Made by a program: the position numbers and the translations under genes. From the NCBI RefSeq assembly GCF_011516755.1, contig NZ_WOSY01000021.1, positions 1-40,060 on the forward strand: a stretch of 40,060 bases of DNA, read 5' to 3'. This DNA is from Acetobacter conturbans. GTDB taxonomy: Bacteria > Pseudomonadota > Alphaproteobacteria > Acetobacterales > Acetobacteraceae. Under the pieces are notes generated by a model. The model searched no databases, was not told the origin of the DNA, and saw only the letters and a list, made by a program, of their open reading frames with translations. Shown piece after piece: positions 34,135 through 40,060 of this stretch (positions within the stretch are counted from its first letter, which is position 1; each line of letters opens with the position of its first letter).

Positions 34135-34169
34135 ATATCCTTACTCGTGGATATATAGAATATTGTCAA
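34133..34169 (-). promoter_or_regulatory. ArsR operator palindrome and likely -35 of the ars operon
   Basis: Perfect 8-bp arms ATATATCC (34133-34140) and GGATATAT (34149-34156) with an 8-base spacer overlap the arsR start codon. A TTGACA -35 lies at 34169-34164 on the minus strand; I could not place a good -10. A partial inverted copy of the outer arm occurs at 34275-34289. The rest of 34170-34376, up to the relaxase end, holds nothing I can identify as a gene. Confidence 0.7.
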
Positions 34170-34376
34170 TTCCCTTTCGCCCGATGGGCCGTTCCTGTCG
34201 CCGGATTGTGCAGTGTCATTGCCGATTTCCGATTGGCTGCTTTCCCGACATATTGGCCGTGTCGGTCGTTCATCATTCTCTATATCCACTGACGAACCGA
34301 GCGTCGGCAACTTCCTTTCCCTCGGCGGGTCTATCTTCAATCCAGGGGAATTTAACTGTCCTTATCGCCACGACGA

Positions 34377-36116
34377 CTATAGCCCGAGCCCCCGGTTCCG
34401 GGTGAAGCTCCAGTCGATCCCGCCATCGTCGCGTGCGACGCCGGAGACGTGCTGGCCCCGCTGCTTCTCCAGCGACGGCGTCCATGGCACGAGCTGGAAC
34501 TGGAGGCCGTCATCGATCATCGCATAGCGGCCGGAGGCCAGGGCCATGCGTTGCCGATACGTGCCGGTGACATACTCGCCCGATGCCGACTGACTGAACG
34601 TCCGGCCCGTCTCAGCGGCGAGCCGCTCTCCCACTTCGTGAAGCTCGCGGTCCCTGAGTTTCCCGATCAGGTTGCGCGCCAGGATCACCCCCTGCGTCCG
34701 GCGTTCGGCAAGACCCTGCTCAATCAGTTGCTCGGTCCGCCGCTCCATCGCCTCATGCACTTCGGCACCGAACCCCGCCTGCCCCAATGCAACAGGGTCG
34801 CGCGCCACTGCCTGCCGGTCGAGCCAGGTAGCCCCGCGCGCCGTCACCTGATCCTCGATCGACAGGTCGGAACGGACGGCCAGCGCCACGCGACGCTGCC
34901 CCTTCCTGTCATCGAAGGCGCGAAGCTCCACGACCGACCCCATGCTGCCATCACCGGTCGCGTCGAGATCGGGAAAACGGATATGATGCGTGCGGCCATC
35001 CACGCCGTCGATGACGGCGTAGGCCGTGCCTTTCAGCTCGTCGTCCAGCCCCCGATCGACCAGCCTGCCGACGACAGGAACGTCGAGGCTTTCACCCGCC
35101 AGGACGTAGCTCGATGTGCTCCGCTCGATCCCGCGCTCCGTCAGCGAGCGGTGGATACGCTTGATGATGTCGCCGCGCTCCCCGAACTCGCGGAGCGTCG
35201 CCTCGGCGGATTCATCCAGCATCCATTGTCCCTGACCGACCTGATGGGCGAGACCGAGCCCCTCCAGGTGGCGCAGGCGCCCGACCTTCAGGGCCTCGAA
35301 CGGATCAGGCTGCCGATCCGGCGCTGGCGCCATGTCGATGATGCCGTTGCGGCCCGCATCGCGGGCGAGTTGCCGGTCGAGCTGGGTCCAGTGCTCGGCG
35401 CCGACCTGGCGTTCGAGGGCACGATGGATTTCGACGTCATTGCGTAGCCCGAGTTCCTGCGTCACCAGATCCTGGGCACGGGCGCGCAGGCCCTCCCGGA
35501 TATAATCGCGGGAGATCACGAGGTCGCTGCCATCCTCGGCTACGCCCCGCACGAGGATGTGGACATGGGGATGCTGGGTGTTCCAGTGATCCACCCCCAC
35601 CCAGTCCAGCTTCGTGCCGAGGTCTTTTTCCATCTGCCCGACCAGTTCGCGGGCATAGCCCTTGAGGTCGGCCATGTCGGGCGCGTCCTCGGGTGAGATG
35701 ATGAAACGGAAATGGTGGCGATCATCCTCGCAGCGCTCGGCGAACGCCTTCGGGTCGGCATCGTCGATGCCAGGACCGAAGAGCCGCGCCTTCTCGCCGT
35801 CCTTCGTCACCCCTTCCCGGCGCAGGTAACGCAGATGGGCGGCGAGCGGCGCCTTGCGCCCGCTGTGGCGCACGACACGGGCCTTGACGGTCACGCGGCG
35901 GACACGGCTGGTCAGCAGACGATTGGCCCTGGCTGCTGCGACGCGGCCACGCCCGAAGGACGAGCGGGAACCGCCGCCGCTGCGGCCCGATCGGAAGCCA
36001 CCGCCTCCGGCACGCTGGGCCGAGGCGAGGGCCTGGGCGACGAAGGGCTTGAGCCGCTGGGCGCGGGGCGAGCGGATGCGGCCCAGACGGGGCTGGAAAT
36101 CATTCTCGCGGGCCAT
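34377..36116 (-). CDS. Relaxase with DUF3363 region (VirD2/TraI-like, MOB-P type)
   Basis: A 579-residue relaxase that should nick oriT and stay bound to the DNA 5' end. I start it at MARENDFQPRLGRIRS (36116); the frame extends to 36248 but without protein character. The N-terminus is Arg/Gly-rich. The metal-binding histidine motif is VDHWNTQHPHVHILVRG (about 175-191, HxH core), and Y97 in AHLRYLRREGV is a candidate catalytic tyrosine. The C-terminal two thirds match the DUF3363 type found with traG in alphaproteobacterial elements. The end (TRNRGLGL) looks complete. In the usual order traG would come next, but here the ars operon and about 27 kb more intervene. Confidence 0.9.
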   Translation of the reverse strand: MARENDFQPRLGRIRSPRAQRLKPFVAQALASAQRAGGGGFRSGRSGGGSRSSFGRGRVAAARANRLLTSRVRRVTVKARVVRHSGRKAPLAAHLRYLRREGVTKDGEKARLFGPGIDDADPKAFAERCEDDRHHFRFIISPEDAPDMADLKGYARELVGQMEKDLGTKLDWVGVDHWNTQHPHVHILVRGVAEDGSDLVISRDYIREGLRARAQDLVTQELGLRNDVEIHRALERQVGAEHWTQLDRQLARDAGRNGIIDMAPAPDRQPDPFEALKVGRLRHLEGLGLAHQVGQGQWMLDESAEATLREFGERGDIIKRIHRSLTERGIERSTSSYVLAGESLDVPVVGRLVDRGLDDELKGTAYAVIDGVDGRTHHIRFPDLDATGDGSMGSVVELRAFDDRKGQRRVALAVRSDLSIEDQVTARGATWLDRQAVARDPVALGQAGFGAEVHEAMERRTEQLIEQGLAERRTQGVILARNLIGKLRDRELHEVGERLAAETGRTFSQSASGEYVTGTYRQRMALASGRYAMIDDGLQFQLVPWTPSLEKQRGQHVSGVARDDGGIDWSFTRNRGLGL

Positions 36117-36414
36117 TGGCGCCCCCAATGTGCGAAAAAGACAGGTGCAACAAGGAAAAGTAGGGTCGGCAAACATTGGCGGAGAGGGAGAAACATTGTG
36201 TAGGAAAGGAAAAAACGCTGGAAAACCAACACCCCAACCGAGGCGCAATGTGCGCCCTTTTATCTCGCCTCTCCTTTGCCCAGACCCAGTGCGGTCCCTG
36301 ATCCCTGCTACGATCCGTCATGAGAAACGCTGGACCACGCCGGACCACGATTATGCGCTGACCTGCGACCGGCTGCGAATGGGCGGTAAGGAGAGGCGGA
36401 TTCGGCATGGTCAT
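36100..36414 (-). CDS. Possible small protein between lytic transglycosylase and relaxase
   Basis: A 104-codon open frame whose ATG overlaps the stop of the lytic transglycosylase gene as ATGA and whose end overlaps the relaxase start by 17 bases. The first 60 residues (MTMPNPPLLTAHSQP...) are moderately protein-like, but the second half is a run of Phe, Ser, Pro and Cys read from a purine-rich stretch of the other strand and looks non-coding. I do not recognise it. The overlap geometry is the main argument for it. If it is not a gene, 36117-36410 is a 294-base leader for the relaxase. Confidence 0.25.
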   Translation of the reverse strand: MTMPNPPLLTAHSQPVAGQRIIVVRRGPAFLMTDRSRDQGPHWVWAKERRDKRAHIAPRLGCWFSSVFSFPTQCFSLSANVCRPYFSLLHLSFSHIGGANGPRE

Positions 36415-37082
36415 GGTGCCGACTCCCTGTCAGAAACCGTCACGAACAGGCCAGCGGAGTGCGGTGCAATAGGCAACAGATCGCGTGCGGTGATGTTGGC
36501 AGACGCATCGTTCGCGCGTGCGAAAAAGATCGGCGCGCGTCTCCAGGCCAGGGGATCGGGACGCGCCGCCGGAAGCGGTATTGCGTCACCGTTCTGGCCG
36601 AGAAGAGGCAGAAGACCGGCGACATAGGCGAGGGTTTCGGGCGGCAGCGGACGTTGCCGATCGCGGAAGTCCTCGTAGCGTCCCGGTCCGGCATTATAGG
36701 CTGCGAGAAACCCCGGTGATCCGTAGCGATCGTGCATCTCGCGCAGATACGCGGCACCCGCGAGAATGTTGTCATGCACATCGAATGGATCAGTTCCCAG
36801 CCCATAGCGGACACGCAGGTCGGCCCAGGTCGCGGGCATGATCTGCATGAGGCCGAGCGCGCCTTTCGACGAAATCGCACTGGTATCACCGCCGCTTTCA
36901 GCACGCATCACCGCCCGTATCCAGGTGGTAGGAACGTCGAAACGGCGGACTGCCTCAGCGATTTGGGCAGCAAAAGAATCGGTGTCGGCGAGTGTCGAAA
37001 CCGACGCCGCCCGTGTCTGGTCGGCAGCAGCTAATACGCCGATCGCGGTGATGCCGACAGCGAGGAAGAACGCGGGTCGCAT
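36411..37082 (-). CDS. Lytic transglycosylase (VirB1/TrbN-like)
   Basis: A 223-residue exported enzyme that cuts peptidoglycan locally so that the transfer machine can pass. It has a signal peptide (PAFFLAVGITAIGVLAAADQ) and an SLT domain: catalytic glutamate E62 in IRAVMRAESGGDTSAISSKG, then ALGLMQIMPATW and AAYNAGPGRYEDF. The length and the extra C-terminal 60 residues are usual for the versions found beside DUF3363 relaxases. It starts 4 bases after the DUF736 gene. Confidence 0.92.
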   Translation of the reverse strand: MRPAFFLAVGITAIGVLAAADQTRAASVSTLADTDSFAAQIAEAVRRFDVPTTWIRAVMRAESGGDTSAISSKGALGLMQIMPATWADLRVRYGLGTDPFDVHDNILAGAAYLREMHDRYGSPGFLAAYNAGPGRYEDFRDRQRPLPPETLAYVAGLLPLLGQNGDAIPLPAARPDPLAWRRAPIFFARANDASANITARDLLPIAPHSAGLFVTVSDRESAP

Positions 37083-37086
37083 CGTC

Positions 37087-37425
37087 TCAATCTCCTCTTT
37101 CGGCGCGCTTTGACGGGCGCGTCCAGTTCAGCACCCAGACCGCGCGGTCGTCGGCGGTGCGGAAGAGATTGGCCCGGATGGGCTGCGTGAAGGCGGGATC
37201 GTCGAGTGCTACGGCGACGTATTCACCGGCCCTCTCGCCGGTGCGTTTCCAGCCTGCGCCGACCTCCGGACCGTCGGCATCGGTGAGATGGATGCGATAA
37301 TCCGGTGCATGTTCGGCGTCGGAAAAATCGGCCGGAATGAGGATAAGATCCTGCGTCACGGTAAGGGTGCGAATACGCCCGGCAAAGCCGGTTTTGGTGC
37401 GGGTGAAAAGACCGATCTGTGCCAT
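37087..37425 (-). CDS. DUF736-family protein
   Basis: A 112-residue protein starting MAQIGLFTRTKTGFAGRIRT, the characteristic opening of DUF736 proteins, with the later RIHLTDADGPEVGAGWKRTG segment. The fold is predicted to be beta-rich and cytoplasmic, with no signal peptide. DUF736 genes regularly accompany traF and relaxase genes in alphaproteobacterial conjugative elements; the function is unknown. AAGGA precedes the start. It begins 1 base after the traF stop. The C-terminal half (WVLNWTRPSKRAERGD) is basic, which could suit nucleic acid binding, but that is inference. Confidence 0.92.
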   Translation of the reverse strand: MAQIGLFTRTKTGFAGRIRTLTVTQDLILIPADFSDAEHAPDYRIHLTDADGPEVGAGWKRTGERAGEYVAVALDDPAFTQPIRANLFRTADDRAVWVLNWTRPSKRAERGD

Positions 37426-37426
37426 C

Positions 37427-37984
37427 TTAGTGTCCTTTCGCGGATGGATTGGAGGATAAGGCGACGGCCTGGCCGCTCCCGGATGGAAGCCAGACCGGAG
37501 TGGCTCGGCCGATGACGGTGGAGAGGGGCAGCGCGCCAAAATATCGGCCATCGAGACTGCGTGGCTCGGCCGGATTCATGACGAAGACCTGGCCGGGATC
37601 GAGGTGTTGGCAACCCCGCCAGACGGGCAGCGGGCGACCACGATGATCGACGGATCGCGCGTCGCCAGCGAATTTTCCGTCGATGGTGATGCGTTGTCCG
37701 GTACGGCACACGAACTGCCCTGCGATGGCCGCTACAGGTTTGAGCAGGGGCACACCGAGAGGGAGGTAGCCGCGCGTCGCCAGCAGCATCGCCTCGCGCT
37801 CGGGCAGACGGACAGCGGCCAGATCGCCGACATGCGGCGCAGGGTCCGTGTGCAGCCGATAAAGCCCGACGGGCACGCTCGCCGTTTCGTTCCAGATCAG
37901 CCGGGGCATAGGATGCAGGGCCAGCGAAACGCCCACACCGAGCACCGCGAAATAGGTGGCGAAGAACCAGCCACGCCGGGTCAT
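37427..37984 (-). CDS. traF: TraF, S26-family conjugative signal peptidase
   Basis: A 185-residue inner-membrane serine peptidase of the S26 (signal peptidase I) family. It has one N-terminal membrane helix (WFFATYFAVLGVGVSLAL), catalytic S36 in WNETASVPVGLYRL, and K82 in GVPLLKPVAAIAG as the general base. In RP4, TraF processes and cyclises the TrbC pilin, and a trbC gene is present at 2991-3323. The ATG overlaps the DUF2840 stop (ATGA). The C-terminal 12 residues (Ala/Ser/Pro-rich) extend beyond the conserved domain. Confidence 0.93.
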   Translation of the reverse strand: MTRRGWFFATYFAVLGVGVSLALHPMPRLIWNETASVPVGLYRLHTDPAPHVGDLAAVRLPEREAMLLATRGYLPLGVPLLKPVAAIAGQFVCRTGQRITIDGKFAGDARSVDHRGRPLPVWRGCQHLDPGQVFVMNPAEPRSLDGRYFGALPLSTVIGRATPVWLPSGSGQAVALSSNPSAKGH

Positions 37985-38481
37985 GACGTCACCTGCCGCC
38001 GCTTGAGCCAGGCTGCGTGCTGCTCGCGCGTGTAGCTGCGGGGCTCATGTCCGGCAGTGATGCGATGGTGGAGATGCCGCCAGTAATCGGGCGCGGCATC
38101 CGCCGGGTCGATGCCCAGCGCGTCAACAGCGTCGATCGCCCGAAGCACGCGCTCGACCCTCGGCCAGCTATCGACACGCAGGAGGATTTCGCCACCGGGA
38201 CGCACAAATGGCAGAGTCTGGAATGGACTTCCTGCTTCCACCGCCCGCACGATGTCCACGCGGGAGACCGTGGCTCCCAGATCGTTCGACGCCCAGCGGA
38301 CGAAGGCGAAGATGCTGCCCGGCGCGAAACTGGAAATGCGGCGGCGACCATCAAGGATCTGTTCGTCAACGCGGTGGCCGAAGCGCAACCAGTGCTCGAT
38401 ACGCTTCTCGATCCAGGTCAGTTCGACATGGGTCAGCGACGCCGCGCGGCGATGCGGCGGCGTAGAAAATCGTCCGTTCAT
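37981..38481 (-). CDS. DUF2840-family protein
   Basis: A 166-residue protein with the DUF2840 pattern: THVELTWIEKRIEHWLRFGH near the start, SSFAPGSIFAFVRWASNDLG in the middle and a C-terminal PDYWRHLHHRITAGHEPRSY segment. There is no signal peptide or membrane segment, and several Trp/Arg/His residues suggest nucleic-acid or protein contacts. The family almost always lies next to traF in these elements; its function is unknown. It overlaps both neighbours by four bases. Confidence 0.9.
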   Translation of the reverse strand: MNGRFSTPPHRRAASLTHVELTWIEKRIEHWLRFGHRVDEQILDGRRRISSFAPGSIFAFVRWASNDLGATVSRVDIVRAVEAGSPFQTLPFVRPGGEILLRVDSWPRVERVLRAIDAVDALGIDPADAAPDYWRHLHHRITAGHEPRSYTREQHAAWLKRRQVTS

Positions 38482-38720
38482 GGCACGTCTCCGGGATTGT
38501 CAGGGAACTCACGGGCGAGCAGCGCGCGCAGCATGTCGGCGACGGTCATGCCGCGCTGGAACGCCGCGACCTTGATGCGGGCGCGCAGCGCCGGCGTGAC
38601 GTCGATGGTCAGCCGGGCGGTGAAGTGGTTGGCAGCCGCAGGCTTGTCCGGCGCCTTGACCCAGCGTTCCGGGTCGGCGGGGCGCGACGCGAAGCCGGGT
38701 AGCGTGCGACGCTCTGTCAT
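38478..38720 (-). CDS. Ribbon-helix-helix protein of the transfer/partition region
   Basis: An 80-residue protein. The C-terminal half, FTARLTIDVTPALRARIKVA then AFQRGMTVADMLRALLAREF, fits a ribbon-helix-helix DNA-binding domain (one beta strand and two helices). The N-terminal half (TLPGFASRPADPERWVKAPD) is polar and flexible, as in ParG- and Arc-like small partition proteins. Placed two genes from parA, it may bind the element's centromere or regulate the operon, but the methylase gene lies between them. ATGA overlaps link it to both neighbours. Confidence 0.85.
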   Translation of the reverse strand: MTERRTLPGFASRPADPERWVKAPDKPAAANHFTARLTIDVTPALRARIKVAAFQRGMTVADMLRALLAREFPDNPGDVP

Positions 38721-39460
38721 GGCGATATTCCCTCGCCGAGCGGCAGCACGGACGCGATACGGTCGCGCGCTTTCTGCGCCATGACAGGATCGATCTCGCA
38801 GCCGACATAGCGCCGACCGGCGAGCCGACAGGCGACGCCAGCAGCCCCCGAGCCGGCGAACCAGTCGCCCACCAGGCCACCCGGTGGGCAGCTCGTGCGG
38901 ATCAGGATCTCCAGCAACGCCACCGGCTTCTCGGTCGGGTGGATGGCCCGGCCATGCGTATTACGGACCGGAATCACGGAGCGCATCAGGCGCGGGCCAC
39001 CGTCCTCGCTGACGTAACGACCGGCATCGATCCGACCCATGTGGGGCGGCCGGTGTTTCCGTCGTACCGTGCGTGCCCGTGCGTCGGACGTGGTCGGAAC
39101 CACGTTGTAGACGGCGCGCCAGGGCGTATCGTCGCGATAGAACTGGACGATCAGTTCATGCACGCGCCGGAACCGATCGGCATGGAAGCTGGAACCGTTC
39201 TGCTTCTCCCAGACCAGTTCCTGGGCATATTTCCAGCCCGCATTCCGAAATGCCGCGTTGGATGCAAGGAAACTCCGCAGGGAGCCGAAAACCCAGAGCG
39301 AGCCGCTGGGTTTCAGGGCAGCGAGCGCCTTGCCGGGCCAATCCGCTATGCGCCGGTCCCATGCGAGCGACGTATCGCCATAGGGGGGATCGACCAGGAT
39401 CATGTCGTAGGGGCCGTGCCAGGGCATCAGGAGCGCGCTGTCGCCGGTCAGCAGGGTCAT
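38717..39460 (-). CDS. Site-specific DNA methyltransferase (beta-class N6-adenine/N4-cytosine type)
   Basis: A 247-residue methylase. The catalytic motif DPPYG (24-28) lies near the N-terminus and the SAM-binding FAGSG (201-205) near the C-terminus, with HPTEKP (174-179) between; this order defines the beta class. The closest pattern is that of small orphan methylases in conjugative elements, not restriction-modification pairs: no restriction gene is next to it. It could protect entering DNA or mark replication status. Target specificity cannot be read from sequence. It overlaps parA and the RHH gene as ATGA. Confidence 0.9.
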   Translation of the reverse strand: MTLLTGDSALLMPWHGPYDMILVDPPYGDTSLAWDRRIADWPGKALAALKPSGSLWVFGSLRSFLASNAAFRNAGWKYAQELVWEKQNGSSFHADRFRRVHELIVQFYRDDTPWRAVYNVVPTTSDARARTVRRKHRPPHMGRIDAGRYVSEDGGPRLMRSVIPVRNTHGRAIHPTEKPVALLEILIRTSCPPGGLVGDWFAGSGAAGVACRLAGRRYVGCEIDPVMAQKARDRIASVLPLGEGISP

Positions 39461-40060
39461 GACACCAGCCCCCCAATCTCGGCTGTCAGTGCGGCGATTT
39501 CGCGGGCGGCAATCCCCTGCGGGCGCAAGTCGCAGACCAAGCGGCCGGTGCGCGCCATGTCGGCGAACGCGACCCGCTGGCCGATCCGCGCTGCCAGCGC
39601 CGCCGGCTCATGCCCCACCAGCGCCAGCCGGGTTTCGCGGGCGATGACCGTGCGCGCGGCGCAGCGGTTGAGCACGAAACGGGCCAGCAGACCGGGACGG
39701 AAGAGCCGCGCTTCCGCCAGCAGCCGCAGCATTTCGGCCGAGGCCCAGCCGTCGAACGGCGAAGGCTGCACCGGGATCAGCACCAGATCGGCCGCCAGCA
39801 GGGCGGAGCGCAGCAGCGCCGCCACCCGAGGCGGACCGTCGATGACGACGTGATCCACCCCCTGAGCCAGTTCCGGCGCCTCGTGATGCAGCGTGTCGCG
39901 CGCCAGGCCGATCACGCCGAACAGGCGGGGCAGTCCCTCCCGTGCGCGCTGCGCCGACCAGTCCAGCGCCGAGCCCTGCGGGTCGGCATCGATGACCGTC
40001 ACGCGCCGGCCTTCCCGAGCCCATTGGCCCGCGAGATGCAGCGCCAGCGTCGTCTTGCCG
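39457..40060 (-). CDS. parA: ParA-family partition ATPase (5' end outside window)
   Basis: The C-terminal 200 or so residues of a ParA/MinD-type ATPase; the gene continues beyond the right edge. At the edge GKTTLALHLAGQWAREGRRV is part of the deviant Walker A (KGGxGKTT), followed by VTVIDADPQGSALDWSAQRA. Another motif, HVVIDGPPRVAALLRSALLA, holds the Walker B region. Proteins of this kind in conjugative elements segregate the element or its excised circle. A GTG at about 40002 looks like a start but lies inside the conserved Walker A-to-B region and is not used. No parB is visible in the window. Confidence 0.92.
   Translation of the reverse strand, partial: GKTTLALHLAGQWAREGRRVTVIDADPQGSALDWSAQRAREGLPRLFGVIGLARDTLHHEAPELAQGVDHVVIDGPPRVAALLRSALLAADLVLIPVQPSPFDGWASAEMLRLLAEARLFRPGLLARFVLNRCAARTVIARETRLALVGHEPAALAARIGQRVAFADMARTGRLVCDLRPQGIAAREIAALTAEIGGLVS

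Noticed and set aside
34104..34340. Minus-strand frame of 78 codons upstream of arsR
   Set aside because: It overlaps the ars operator and has no domain or good ribosome site; the region is better read as regulatory.
1..40060. CRISPR arrays, tRNA or rRNA genes, attachment sites, integrase
   Set aside because: I saw no regularly spaced repeats, no tRNA-like fold and no recombinase gene in this window.

Overview
The window looks like part of a mobile element of an alphaproteobacterium: an integrative conjugative element or a conjugative plasmid. The evidence is high GC throughout, a trb-type (P-type) type IV secretion cluster, the block ParA / DNA methylase / RHH protein / DUF2840 / TraF peptidase / DUF736 / lytic transglycosylase / DUF3363-type relaxase that is common in alphaproteobacterial elements, and a small NepR-like protein. 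An acetic-acid-bacterium type host is a guess I cannot test from the sequence. I saw no tRNA, rRNA, CRISPR array or integrase.

Layout. (1) 1-7000, minus strand: traG - copG-like - trbB - trbC - trbD - trbE - trbJ (cut by the window edge), i.e. the coupling protein and the start of the mating-pair apparatus. (2) 7000-8100: an AT-richer spacer with a good oriT candidate (inverted repeat plus an IncP-like TATCCTG nick motif), several hairpins and two small plus-strand genes, one NepR-like. (3) 8160-17330: a zinc/cadmium/cobalt-type island (cadA-czcC-czcB-czcA) facing a MerR regulator and a CDF exporter across a MerR-type promoter. (4) 17430-17620: the right end of a decayed IS3-family element. 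(5) 17680-22600: ynfA, a short CDF exporter, and two MerR-controlled modules that each pair a MerT-like membrane protein with a small cysteine-rich protein, then a DMT permease with a histidine-rich tail and a merR remnant. (6) 22730-29680: a copper/silver-type cus operon (two small exported or membrane proteins, a FixH/YtkA-like protein, cusC, cusB, cusA). (7) 29770-34160: an ars operon, arsR-arsC(fusion)-arsB-arsH-arsO, with a palindromic operator. (8) 34380-40060: relaxase, lytic transglycosylase, DUF736, traF, DUF2840, RHH, methylase and parA (cut by the edge).

How it fits together. The conjugation genes flank the cargo and are all read leftward. In related elements the relaxase and traG genes usually sit next to each other; here about 28 kb of metal and arsenic resistance lies between them, so the region reads as a cargo site. 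Within the cargo each metal block has its own regulator and operator-like dyad (three MerR-type promoters with 19-bp spacers and one ArsR-type palindrome). The GC-rich cus block and the lower-GC cad/czc block look like separate acquisitions. The least explained part is 18.7-22.5 kb: MerT-like transporters with cysteine-rich partners but no mercuric reductase or MerP.
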